Source: Trichosphaerium sp. ATCC 40318
Taxonomy: Eukaryota; Discosea; Flabellinia; Trichosidae
Direction of reading: 5' to 3'
DNA: 64,000 nt
Assembly (NCBI GenBank): GCA_038496445.1
Contig: JALMLS010000488.1
Location: forward strand, 186,001-250,000
Part shown: positions 22,929-33,939 of the stretch, piece after piece
Layout of the letters: each line of letters opens with the position of its first letter
How positions within the stretch are numbered: position 1 is the stretch's first letter
Notes under the pieces: generated by a model
What the model saw: the letters and a program-made list of their open reading frames with translations, nothing else
Database searches by the model: none
Told to the model about the DNA's origin: nothing
Made by a program: the position numbers and the translations under genes

Positions 22929-25900
22929 TTAAGAGTCTGAAACAAAATCAGGATCACTTGATGTGATACTTTCTTCATTGTCGGCGTTCGCAGTAATAGC
23001 ATCATATGTAGTTGCTTCATCATCTTTTGGTTTAATGTCTACAAAGTCCTCTTGGTCCGAAGAGTCTGAAACATCATCAGAATTGCTTGATGTGCTGGTA
23101 CTTTCTTCAATATTGCCACGGCTTCCAGGAACAGGATCGTATGTAGTTTTGTTTACTTCTTGATTTTCACTGCTTCCTATTTGATCAAAACAAATCAGCA
23201 AATATATAGAAGACATTTTTAGGCGCTTGTGAAAAGTGACTTGCCTGCAACACTATTTAGTTTTCCACTTGATTGAGTTTTCATTGCTTGGACTAAATCA
23301 TGAGGTACAGCAGAGTAGATATCACCCTCGGTTTTTTCATTGTTTATTGATGGACCATGCATTTCTACGCCTTCTGATATTCCTGGGACAACACCTGTAT
23401 CGCCTATTTTAGAAGTGCTCATTCCAACATTATCTGTTGGCCTACTTTTTTCTTTTTTTTTGTTCTTGTGTATGACGATGATCAAGCCAATAACCAATAT
23501 TATCAGTAAAACAACCAAAAGAATCAAGGCCAAAGATACAGGGAACCATGCAGAATGACCTTGTAAATCATGAGATAAACAAGTTTTTAGTTCTAAAAGG
23601 ATTTGTTTTTAACATACCTTCTTCATCCTCACCTTGATTATCAATGACTCCAAAAGACAATGTTGGGCCATCAGTAGTTTGATTAACTATTCGCAATACT
23701 TAGTAGACATTACTTATTTGTAATGATGTTTTAGGAGTACCATTCGCTGTAGGTTCAGAGGTAGGTGGGTTTGTTGAATGTTCTGTAGTTGGCGGATGAG
23801 TGGTAGGAGAGGTTGTTGTAGGTGGAACGGTAGGCGTTGGAATAGTTGTTGGCGGTGGAATAGGAGCAATATTCTGAAAGCAAGACGCTAAAGGTTCATA
23901 GACACACTCAGGAGCTAGTTGTATCACACCTCCATAAGTTACATCAGTGTAAAACCAACTTGGGTTACTTGGTATTTCTGTACAATCAGGTTTTTGTTCT
24001 TCACAAATCTACGTAATACAATCAATAAATAAGAATGAAACAGACTTGCAATCACTTTGTTTGGTTCACTTTTAAATTTTTGTGTTTTTTCTTCGTACTG
24101 TTTTCATAGACACTTCCTGACACCCTGGAGCAAGGCCAGGGGTGCGATCAGTAAGAGAGCTATTGCAAAACTGTATCCGATCTGGAAGATACATGTCACA
24201 TTCAAAAAACATTGAACCTGGAACACGATCATGTTCCATACATCCTTGTTCGCAATCGCAGATAGTTGTTGTACAAATATCATCACTTTGCTGACAATCA
24301 TCTTGTGTACAGTTACATGTACGGTTTATAGCTTTACAATAGTCGCTGCCTTGTGGATACAAACACCCTGTTCTGGTAGCAGTTCCATCTAATATAGTAA
24401 GTACGGTTGTATTGTGTTATTCAACTTACCAAATGTAGCCGGAGATCCAAGACTACTGGATGTGGGTTCACATTCTTCTTTCTCTCTATTTGGACCTATA
24501 TATGAATTTGTTAATGATCCTTAGCTTTATGACTTGTGGGCTTACATATTTGGGTAAATTTATCTGTCGCTGATCGACAAATTGGATGTTCCAAAGATAC
24601 ACATCCAATACTTGGTCCAGCAAATTTGTCTTCAGTACAATAGTTATAGTCATCACAAGTTCCCAAAGTAGGACTTATGCATTCTAAATCGCAAGTACAC
24701 TCTCCTTTGCATTGAGGACCACAAGGTGTTGTCAGGTGTTCTAAACAATATCATCATTAAACAACAAAGGGTATTGAGTCTGTACCTGGACACAGAAGAG
24801 GCCTTGTTATCTCACTTGTGTTTGTACTATTCCCTGGAATCGAAGTGTACAAGTTTTGAACGTATGTGATGACGGGTTCTTGACCAAAGTACATCTCAAT
24901 GATTGAAACGTTCTGCAAACAAATAGTTCAGTAGACAAAATTAAAGACTTAGAGAGTACAATTACTGTACCATGTCCATTAGTTCATCCAATATAGTTTG
25001 TAGGTCAGTCGCATCACCAATACAGTCATTGGTATCTCCATGTGTATTTACAATGATTGTTTTTTTATTTCGATTGGGTCTACCAAGCAATTCAAAGTGT
25101 TCTTTTGTGACTTGGAGACCTAAAGCATTGCTAGTATAAGGAAGTGATCCTCTACAAAGATGTTACCTGTTGCAAGCGATTGGCAACCAGCAAAAGTATT
25201 CAAGGCTTTGATTGAAGATAGTTCGTCAATAAACTTTGTTTTGTTTCTTGAGCTGAGAGGTATCACAGGATGACCTTGATTGCGATACAACACAACACCT
25301 GATCGGAATCCAAACTCTCCAAACTTTAACGGTTGTACTGTGTCTTGAATGAAATCAAAGTATTCATCCCAGTTGTACATTGTACAACATTCATCAATTG
25401 ATTCTCGTTCATACAATCCAAAAGTACCATTTCCATTATCCTCACAAATAGAAGATCCTAAAACACACCTCAGATTGATGACATAGTAATAATCGACTGA
25501 CCTGTTCTTGAGCATTCAGAAGTATCATTATTGAAGATATTTTCAACGCTTGATGATGCATCAACCACTAAACAAACAAGTAAGAGAAGAATTATTTTCG
25601 CACAACAAACAACAAGTCGTACAGAAAATTAAATCAACATTATCAACACAAAGAGATGTCTCACTGCACGGTAAAGGATATTCTTCAGGCTCACCAAGTT
25701 GTCTCCTAAATGGCGGAAATGTATGGGACATATCAATAATAGTTCCATCGTAATACAATAAGCTTAAGGGAGTAAATACGACAAGCCTGAATATAAAAAA
25801 AGAAAGATATGTTAGGCATACCGAGCAAGTCTGTTGTCTTCTTGTGCATAATATATATACCTTTTGAACATCAAACAGTGTCCCTTCTGTACCATTTATT

Positions 25901-26542
25901 CTTGGTCGTATTTCTACATTTCTTAAAAAGATCTGTAAGAGTTATAGTTGTAACTTAAAACCTAACATACGAGGTTACAAAATCAAGCTTGTCAAAAAAT
26001 GCCCGCTGAAAAATATCCACTGTCTCAACCACGTTTCCAGTTGGAGAAAATATATCTTGTTCCATCTCTGGTATGTTTGTAGATAGTATACGCACATGGC
26101 AAGAATCTAGACATTGACGTTGTTGTATTATAAACGGCTATGCAAAGTATAAAGGTAATAAACTGATTCATTGTCACGTGATTTCATAAAAATCACGTGT
26201 TCCAACTTTTTTAGGTGTTTTCCACAAACGCACATTATCAAGGCTCCAACGCTCATAGATTGATGGATAGGATCCTCCACGTGAAAAGTATATTTGGATA
26301 CCTTCTATGGCACTTGTATTATTATTACGTGATACAGTATATTGGAAATCCCCCATCCGTACATGCTTTAGAAAGAAGTCAACTACTTTTCAAACAGGAT
26401 CTGCTTCATATCATACCGCGTTATTGGCTCCTGAGCGTATGGTAGCAACGAAAGGTCCACCAACCGTTGTTTGTTCTGTTGTTCCAAATACGCTCAGGAA
26501 TAATAGCAATACAATAAAAGCGATATAGCAAACGTGCCACAT
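22929..26542 (-). CDS. VWA-domain type I membrane protein, family copy 2
   Basis: Same architecture as copy 1, start MWHVCYIAFIVLLLFLS at 26542. N-terminal module ending PSIYERWSLDNVRLW (about 26250), VWA domain with DASSSVG and GFRSGVVLYRNQGHPVIPLS, and Cys-rich modules (PCGPQCKGECTCDLEC, then CNCTQDDCQQSDDICTT). The stalk is Pro/Thr-rich (TIPTPTVPPTTTSPTTHPPT). The span is ALILLVVLLIILVIGLIIVI, followed by a KNKKKEK stop-transfer patch. The tail has IYSAVPHD, TTYDPVP and TTYDAIT and ends acidic/Ser-rich. About 20 exons. The intron after the first VWA exon block (25130-25165) differs in sequence from those of copies 1, 3 and 4, although the adjacent exon is nearly identical. Confidence 0.75.
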
Positions 26543-27122
26543 GCGTCGTACGTAAGAGATTTCTTGTAACATGTGTTTAAACGTAAGTGCACAAACAATT
26601 TATAGTCCTACATGTTAAGGCAGAATTAAAACGTGTAGACTTGTATGGTATTTCTATATCACTTGTTTAACAGTTACAGGGTGGAAATAAGGCTGTTGAT
26701 CAAACCGGCGAAACTCTTGTGAATCATTCACATGGTCATGGAACAAAACACACAAGTCGGATAATTATGCGACGAGGATGGTATTATTAAAAAAGGAGTA
26801 ATTTGGTACAACCTTGAGAAACTACAAAAGATTAGCACAAGAAAGTAAACTCAAATACTAGACGATACATTCGAACCAAAAAAAGTAAACATTGTGGCAG
26901 CTGGAAACAATCTTCTATCTATCTAGTACTTATAAATGGTATGAACTGGATTTGAAATGATCCGTCTTGCTCACAATTCAATACTAGTATCTAAGCAGCC
27001 AGACCTTCCTAGGTATGTTTTAGCTGGCATCACTCTAAAGACTGTTTTTTCTTGTGATTGTTTTTTAGTCATTTTTTACTTCTATTTCTACATAGTACAT
27101 AGTTTCAGTAGTGTTTGATTGT
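26543..27122. repeat. Duplicated 5'-flank of receptor copies 2 and 3 (first member)
   Basis: Sequence at about 26,600-26,900 is recognisably homologous to 30,720-31,020: shared blocks include a GGAACAAAACACA-like segment, CAAGTCGGATAATTA, and CATTCGAAC followed by an A-run and GTAAACA. Each copy lies just upstream of a receptor start, so the duplication unit included the promoter. A frame in the second copy followed by GTAAGT suggests a transcribed leader exon, but this is not proven. Confidence 0.5.
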
Positions 27123-30100
27123 TTAAGAGTCTGAAATAACATCAGAATCACTTGATGTGATACTTTCTTCATTGTCAGCTTTCGCAGGAATAGCATCGTA
27201 TGTAGTTGCTTCTTCTTCATCTTTTTTAATGTCCACATAGTTCTCTTGATCTGAAGCAACATCGGCATTGCTTGATTGAGTTTTCATTGCTTGGACTAAA
27301 TCATGAGGTACAGCAGAGTAGATATCGCTGTCTTTTTGTTCATTATTTATTGACGGACCATGCATTTCTATGCCTTCTGATATTCCTGCAATAACACCTG
27401 TATTGCCTATTTTAGAAGTGATCCTTCCAGCATTGTCTGGTCCCTCACTTTTTTTGTTCTTGTAAATGACGATGATCAAGCCAATAACCAATATTATCAA
27501 TACAATAACCAGGATAATCAATACCAAAGATACAGAGAACCATGCAGACTGACCTTGTAAATCATGAGATAAACAAGTTTTTAGTTCTAAAAGGATTTGT
27601 TTTTAACATACCTTCTTCATCCTCGCCTTGATTATCAATGACTCCAGAAAACGAAGTTGGAGCATCAGTGCTTTGATTAACTGTTCGCAATTAGTAGAAG
27701 CGAGTAATGAAGGTTTAGGAGTACCATTCGTTGTAGGTTCAGAGGTAGGTGGGTTTGTTGGAGGTTCTGTAGTTGGAGAATCAGTGGTTGGAGGAACTGT
27801 AGTTGGTGGAATGGTAGTCGGAGGATCTGTAGTTGGAGAATCAGTGGTAGGTGGAACAGTAGTTGGTGGAATGGTAGTCGGAGGATCTGTAGTTGGAGAG
27901 GTTGTTGTAGGTGGTGTTGTGGTTGGCGGATTAGTTGTTGGTGGAATGGTTGTTGGAGGATCAGTGGTAGGAGGGGTTGTTGTAGGTGGTGTTGTAGTTG
28001 GCGGAATAGTAGTTGGTGGCGGTGGAATAGTACTTTGAAAACAAGATGCTAAAGGTTCATAGATACATTCAGGAGCTGGTTGTGTCACACCTCCATAAGT
28101 TACATTAGTGTAAAACCAACTTGGGTCACTTGGTATTTCTGTACAATCAGGTTTTTGTTCTTCACAAATCTAAACAATTCAGTCACTTTGGTTCACAGTT
28201 CTCTTTTAATTTTTTTGAGTTTTCTTCGTACGGTTTTAATAGACACTTCCTGACATCCTGGAGCCATATCTAGCTGAGTATTCATAAGAGAACTATTGCA
28301 AAACTGTATCCGATCTGGAAGAAACATGTCACATTCAAAGAATATTGAACCTGGAACACGATCTTGTTTCACACATCCCAAATCACAATCACAGAAGTTT
28401 GTTGTACAAATATCATCACTTTGCTGACAATCATCTTGTGTACAGTTACATGTTCGATTTACAGCTTTACAATAGTCGCTGCCTTGTGGATACAAACACC
28501 CTGTTCTGGTAGCAGTTCCATCTAATATAGTAAGTACGGTTGTACTGTTTTATTCAACTTACCAAAGGTAGCCGGAGATCCAAGACTACTGGATGTGGGT
28601 TCACATTCTTCTTTCTCTCTATTTGGACCTAATGAATTTGTTAGTGATCCTTAGTTTCATGATTTGTGGGCTTACATATTTGGGTAAATTCGTCTGTTGC
28701 TGATCGACAAATTGGATGTTCCAAAGATACACATCCAATACTTGGTCCAGCAAATTTGTCTTCAGTACAATAGTTATAGTCATCACAAGTTCCCAAAGCA
28801 GGACTTATGCATTCTAAATCGCAAGTACATTCTCCTTTGCATTGAGGACCACAAGGTGTTGTCAAATGTTCTAAACAATATCATCATTAAACAACAAAGT
28901 GTATTGAGTCAGTACCTGGACATAGAAGAGGCCTTGTTATCTCATTTGTGTTTGTGCTATTACCTGGAATTGGTGTATATTTATCGTATCCGCTGATGAC
29001 AGGTTCATGTCCAAAGAACATCTCGATGATTGAAACGTTCTGGCAAATACATGAGTATAAACAATAATTACTGTGTGCTTTCGAATTTTACCATTGCCAT
29101 TAGTTCATCTAATATAGTTTGTAGGTCAGTCGCATCACCAATACAGTCATTGCTATCTCCATGTGTATTTACAATGATTGTTTTTTTATTTCGATTGGGT
29201 CTACCAAGCAATTCAAAGTGTTCTTTTGTGACTTGGAGACCTAAAACATTGCGTCAAGGTAAATTATAACTCTATAAACGCTAAATTACCTGTTGTGAGT
29301 GATTGACAACCAGCAAAAGTATTCAAAGTACGGATTGAAGATAGTTCGTCAATAAACTTTGTTTTGTTTCTTGAGCTGAGAGGTATCACAGGATGACCTT
29401 GATTGCGATACAACACAACACCTGATCGAAATCCAAACTCTCCAAACTTTAGCGGTTGTACTGTGTCATGAATGAAATCAAAGTATTCATCCCAGTTGTA
29501 CATTGTACAACATTCATCAATTGATTCTCGTTCATACAATCCAAAAGTACCATTTCCATTATCCTCACAAATAGAAGATCCTAAAACACACCTGAGATTG
29601 ATGACATAGTAATAATTGACTGACCTGTTATAGAACATTCAGAAGTATCATTATTGAATATATTTCCAACGCTTGATGATGCATCAACCACTAAACAAAC
29701 AAGTAAGAGAAGAATTATTTTCGCACAACAAACAACAAGTCGTACAGAAAATTAAATCAATATTATCAACACAAAGAGATGTCTCACTACATGGTGAAGG
29801 ATATTCTTCAGGCTCGTCAAATTGTCTTCTAATTGGAAATATATCTGGCATATCAATAATAGTCCCATCGTAATACAATACGCTGAAGGGATGTGTCACA
29901 TGAAATTGTAGACCAAAAAAGGTAGTTTTAGCTTACCGAGCAAGTCTGTTGTTTAAATCATAGTATAGATTTTTAACATCAAACAGTGTCCCTTCTGTAC
30001 CATTTATTCTTGGTCGTATTTCTACATTTCTTAAAAAGATCTGTAAGAGTTATAGTTGTAACTTAAAACCTAACATACGAGGTTATATACATGGTATCGA

Positions 30101-30673
30101 TAAACAGCCGCTGAAAAATATCCACTGTCTCAACCACGTTTCCAGTTGGAGAAAATATATCTTGTTCCATCTCTGGTATGTTTTTAGATAGTGTACGCAC
30201 ATGACAAGAATCTAGACATTGACGTTGTTGTATTATAAACGGCTATACAAAGTTAAACACCCAATGGTAATAAAAAAAACTGATTCTTTTGAGATGTTGA
30301 AATCACGTGGCAACGTTACAGAACAAGTGTTTTTTGTTATTATGCATAAACGCACATTATCAAGGCTCCAACGCTCATAGATTGATGGTAAAAAGTCTCT
30401 ATTGTCTTTAAAGTATATTTGGATACCTTCTATCGCACTTGTATTATCATTACGTGTTACAGTATATTGGAAATTCCCTATCCGAACATGCTGAAGAACA
30501 AAAGAAGTTAATTACACTTTTTCAAAATGATTTGCTTCATATTGTACAGCGTTATTTGCTCCTGAGCGTATGAGAGAAAGGAAAGGTCCACTGGTCGTTG
30601 ATTGTTCTGTTGTTCCAAATGCGCTCAGGAATAATAGCAATACAATAAAGGCGATATAGCAAACGTGCCACAT
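27123..30673 (-). CDS. VWA-domain type I membrane protein, family copy 3
   Basis: Start MWHVCYIAFIVLLLFLSAFG at 30673. Order as in copy 2: N-terminal module with SIYERWSLDNVRLC, then a segment with CLDSCHVRTLSK, a VWA domain (DLIFLVDASSSVG after splicing), and Cys-rich modules. The membrane span is SLVLIILVIVLIILVIGLII (about 27470-27530), and the tail has IYSAVPHD and TTYDAIP. The stalk is expanded to an array of PPTT-x units (27,750-28,030), far longer than in copies 1, 2 and 4. The tail is shorter than in copies 2 and 4, with fewer Tyr motifs. The intron near 29260-29290 is nearly identical to that of the inverted copy 4, indicating recent exchange. Confidence 0.75.
27750..28030 (-). repeat. 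Thr/Pro stalk minisatellite
   Basis: Coding tandem array in receptor copy 3, with units encoding P-P-T-T-[VIDEN]-P or S-P-T-T. Copies 1, 2 and 4 have only a few such units at the same place, so the array expanded in this copy. Such stalks are usually O-glycosylated, rigid spacers. Confidence 0.75.
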
Positions 30674-31097
30674 TCGTCGTACGTAAAGATTTCTTTAGCA
30701 CGTGTATGAACGCAAGTGCACAAACAATTTTTAGTCCTACATGTTAAGGCACAATTTACAACGTGAGTAGACTTGCGTGGTGCTTGTATCTCACTTCTTA
30801 CCAGTTCTACGCTGGAACAATTACTACAAACCGGCGGATCTATTGTGAATTGAACCATGGTGCTCATGGAACAAAACACAAGTCGGATAATTACGCTACA
30901 AGAATGGTCTTAACAAATACAAAGCAATTCAGTACAACCTGGAGAAACAACGAAAGACTAGCACAAGTAAGTAAAATCAAATTAACTAGACATTCGAACA
31001 AAAAAAGTAAACACGTTATGTGGCTTTAATAGCTCATTAACAAAGAAGGTTCTATCTAATATATTACATTTATTTAATAACAAAAAATCTGAGTGCT
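30674..31097. repeat. Duplicated 5'-flank of receptor copies 2 and 3 (second member)
   Basis: Partner of 26,600-26,900. Upstream of copy 3 and downstream of nothing coding; contains a possible leader exon with a GTAAGT donor near 30,968. CACGTG near 30,700. Confidence 0.45.
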
Positions 31098-31712
31098 TCA
31101 TTTAGAATACAAAGTAGTTGACTTTGACCAAAGCGAACTGAATTGAGTGTAAAATTGTTCTGCAACGGTAGCATTGTTAAAAACCATTATGCTCTCCATA
31201 TTTATGCGTGCAGAAGAACCTGTGTAGTTGTATGATCCTGTGATGACTTGTTTGCCGTCAACCAAGAGTGTATTACTGCGCATTTGTCCTTTTCCTGACC
31301 ATAGTTTGACTTTTGCTCCTCGAAATTGTAGAACTTTGACACAGTACTGCATTTCTCTTCTCTTTGTAGTGTAATACTTATCGCTATCGAGTACCAGCAA
31401 CACCTTTAATTTAGGTGTGCACTTCATAACGCGAGCGATAGCATAAGCAATCTCGTAATCTGTAAAAGTGTTCATTGTCAATTGAATAGTTCTCTTTGCT
31501 GATTTGATAAGACGAAGAATTTGTTTCCTTGGGTGAGAGTCGGATACTTTTCCTGAAGGGTTTGTGAAGAATACTTTAGGAGGAGTGATGCTGTTTTCTA
31601 GTGGCTTGTTGGATTCTGTAGATAGTTCGTTGATTGAAGGTAGCAGCTGTCCTTTTGAGTTTGTGCTTAGAAGTGGTGTTTGTAAGTATTGCTTTCTTGG
31701 TGTTCTTGGCAT
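31098..31712 (-). CDS. PLD-fold protein (PLD6/nuclease-like) lacking catalytic His and Lys
   Basis: Single exon, ATG 31712 (MPRTPRKQYLQTPLLS), about 204 aa. The PLD fold is clear: KQILRLIKSAKRTIQLTMNT + FTDYEIAYAI, then LKVLLVLDSDKYY, RGAKVKLW, and the motif region MRSNTLLVDGKQVITGSYNY + TGSSARINMESIMVF. Active members read H-x-K-x(4)-D followed by G-S-x-N-[WF]-[ST]. Here the His is Arg and the Lys is Asn, while Asp, GSYN and the later Asn-x-Glu are kept. One such motif per chain is normal for PLD6/bacterial Nuc dimers. The protein is therefore predicted inactive as a phosphodiesterase, possibly a lipid- or nucleic-acid-binding relic. Confidence 0.8.
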   Translation of the reverse strand: MPRTPRKQYLQTPLLSTNSKGQLLPSINELSTESNKPLENSITPPKVFFTNPSGKVSDSHPRKQILRLIKSAKRTIQLTMNTFTDYEIAYAIARVMKCTPKLKVLLVLDSDKYYTTKRREMQYCVKVLQFRGAKVKLWSGKGQMRSNTLLVDGKQVITGSYNYTGSSARINMESIMVFNNATVAEQFYTQFSSLWSKSTTLYSK

Positions 31713-32297
31713 TATGTTGTTGGAGGGTGTTTTGTAGAGAGAGAGAGGTGTTGTTAAAGTGTTGTGAAACTTGTTGTATTGAATGTAGTCGATCACTTTC
31801 TCTCTCCGTTAAAATGTCGTTTCAATAAAACTTTCCTTTTTTGGTCATATTTCTTGTTTCAAATGCTTGTACGCCTAGCTAAAATGTTCAGAACTCATTG
31901 AAGGAGTTTTAAAGAGAAACGAGTGTACCATTTATAGTAAAGGTTTTCTTGTAATTCGACTTCGCAGTGAGTGACATTTTCCTTCTGTAACATCTCTAAA
32001 AGCTTGTTGCAAGTATCAGTAACGTATGGGCATGCTATGTTAGTGATTTTACAGAAAGAAAGTCATGAAAATAAAAAAAGATTTTCTGCAACAAGTCTAG
32101 CTGAAAATCTATAATTGTAACGTCGTGCACCTGACAAATCTGTTATAACCTCGTTACTTAGCTAGTATACACGGCTATGACGTTGCAGGCATAGTCACAA
32201 GAACCATAACGTACAGGGTTGGTAGAAAGAAAATAGTGTTAAAATCAGTGTAAATTGACTTTCTAGGACAAAACTAGCTTTCACAGTATCCATAACA
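31713..32297. other. Divergent intergenic region
   Basis: Between the PLD-like gene and the F-box-like gene. No gene or RNA recognised; presumably two promoters. Confidence 0.4.
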
Positions 32298-32620
32298 ATG
32301 GAGCAACTACCGATTGAGATGTGGTATGCTATATTAACGGAAATGCCGTACGCGCATTAGAGTTTTACGTGTTGAAACTGAAACAGCTTCCTTTTGGCAG
32401 AATTATAGCTGCTTTCGCGTGTAGAGTAGTATGTAAGGCTATGAGGCAAATAGTGGCCCCTTTTGAGTTTGTAAAGGCAAGGTGTTGTTTACCTGTTAAA
32501 TGCTCATGCCTGCCGCGTAGACTGCGACCATTGTATGTAAGAACGTTGATTTATTCGCTCGGTGTACGTTTTTTAACAAAACGTCGTTGTTTTAATTTAA
32601 ACGCCCCCCAAAGCTTTTAG
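32298..32620 (+). CDS. Short F-box-like protein
   Basis: ATG 32298 gives MEQLPIEMWYAILTEMP, a good start of an F-box (LP-x-E-[ILMW]-x-x-x-I-[LF]). A GTACGC...CAG intron (about 32349-32388) joins it to IIAAFACRVVCKAMRQIV, which fits the second half of an F-box (x-V-C-[KR]-x-[WM]). A Cys/Arg-rich tail follows to the stop at 32620. About 95 aa in all, with no substrate-binding domain, so it is either a mini F-box protein or a truncated gene. F-box proteins recruit substrates to SCF ubiquitin ligases. Confidence 0.5.
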
Positions 32621-32879
32621 AACGTTTCATATGAACGAATGCATCGATTGTTTTGTTGTTAAAACCAACGTACTGTCACTTTTACTCGTAAGCGTCAATA
32701 ATACGTTTAGCTATTTTTGGTGAGCTCGTGGTACATAACAGTCGTTCCAATTGACAAAGGAAGGTTGCAGTTCAGAAGAAAAAAAAACGTGCGGAAAACG
32801 TGTCAGAATTTTTTTGACAAAACGGTGCTTGCCTCTTCGTTTTGCTACCAGTGCTGCGAATTCTGAGTTTGAATAACGC

Positions 32880-33741
32880 TTGCAAGACCTTTATTTTGAC
32901 TTACTTGTATTACTAGTCAGTTTATCACACGCGGTGAAATGTGCAGTAAATCAAAAGAAAAATAATGTTGCTGTACTTGCATCAGGGATTTTTGAGAAGC
33001 AATGTTGGGGATATGATTTGGAACGTAAAGGACCACTAACAAAAATGTTTGAGTGTAATACAGGCACCAAAGATAAGTATGATATATCTCTAAAAAGTGA
33101 TGGGACAGTTGTATTGGCAGGAGGGAATGTTTTAGTGACAATAGCACCTTGCGGAAAACAAAGGTAAGAAAAAAATAGGAAAAACAATTTCAATCTCACT
33201 TTGTCGTCTCAGGCAGACTACTCTACTGCGTGTGGCTGGTAAAGAATCTACTTGCGATGGTTTATGTGATCCATTAGAAGACATAACAGATGAAGATTTT
33301 GATATAATACCAGAATGGGCATTTATAGCTTACAAAGACTTAAACCAAGCAACAGTTTTACAGATAAACGCAATTTCAGTGACAACAACTGATGATATTT
33401 TCTTTATTGATGGAGATAATACGATACGTGTTATATCATGTGGTGTTATAAAAACAGTTTATAAGATTGATGATGTTATTGTATCTATATGCCATGATAT
33501 CAAGGGATACCTCTACTATAGTACAATCAGTGAAGTTTTCAGAATATTTTTTGACAAGAACGATTATATTTACGGAAGATGTTACGCTTTGAAAATCAAG
33601 TTGTATATGCCTATACCTTCTCTTATTAAGAAAATACGGTATGCCAATGGTAAGATTTATGTGCTAGCACCTAAGATACAACGAGTTCGATACAAAGGTT
33701 GTTTTGGTGACTCTGGGTTGTGGGTTCTTAAGATTAAATAA
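32880..33741 (+). CDS. Predicted secreted or anchored protein, start unresolved
   Basis: The first exon opens with a hydrophobic segment like a signal peptide (LYFDLLVLLVSLSHAVKC) but has no ATG in frame; a stop lies just upstream of TTG 32880. The initiator must therefore be in an unseen small exon, or the copy is damaged. A CAAAG|GTAAGA...CAG intron at about 33163-33212 joins it to a long second exon ending TAA 33739-33741. The second exon holds repeated strand-like units (DDIFFIDGDNTIRVISCG, KGYLYYSTISEVFRIFF, NGKIYVLAPKIQRVRYKG) with beta-propeller-like spacing. No family named. Confidence 0.5.
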
Positions 33742-33939
33742 ACATATCCAAAACCTCAACTTAGTAACTCTTTTGCTCGCTGCTGCTCGGTTAATAGATT
33801 GTGTACTTTATTCATGTTGTTTCGTAGAGCAGTAAGCATGTGCCATGCCTTGTATTTGAACTCTTTTTTCTTCATAACAAATTGTTGTGCACTTACTATC
33901 GCACACGTGTTTTTACGAGAAATCTCCCATAAGAGAAGC

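Noticed and set aside
27628-28038. Plus-strand ORF rich in Val-Gly-Gly repeats
   Set aside because: It is the antisense of the Thr/Pro stalk of receptor copy 3; the repeat pattern is explained by the coding strand.
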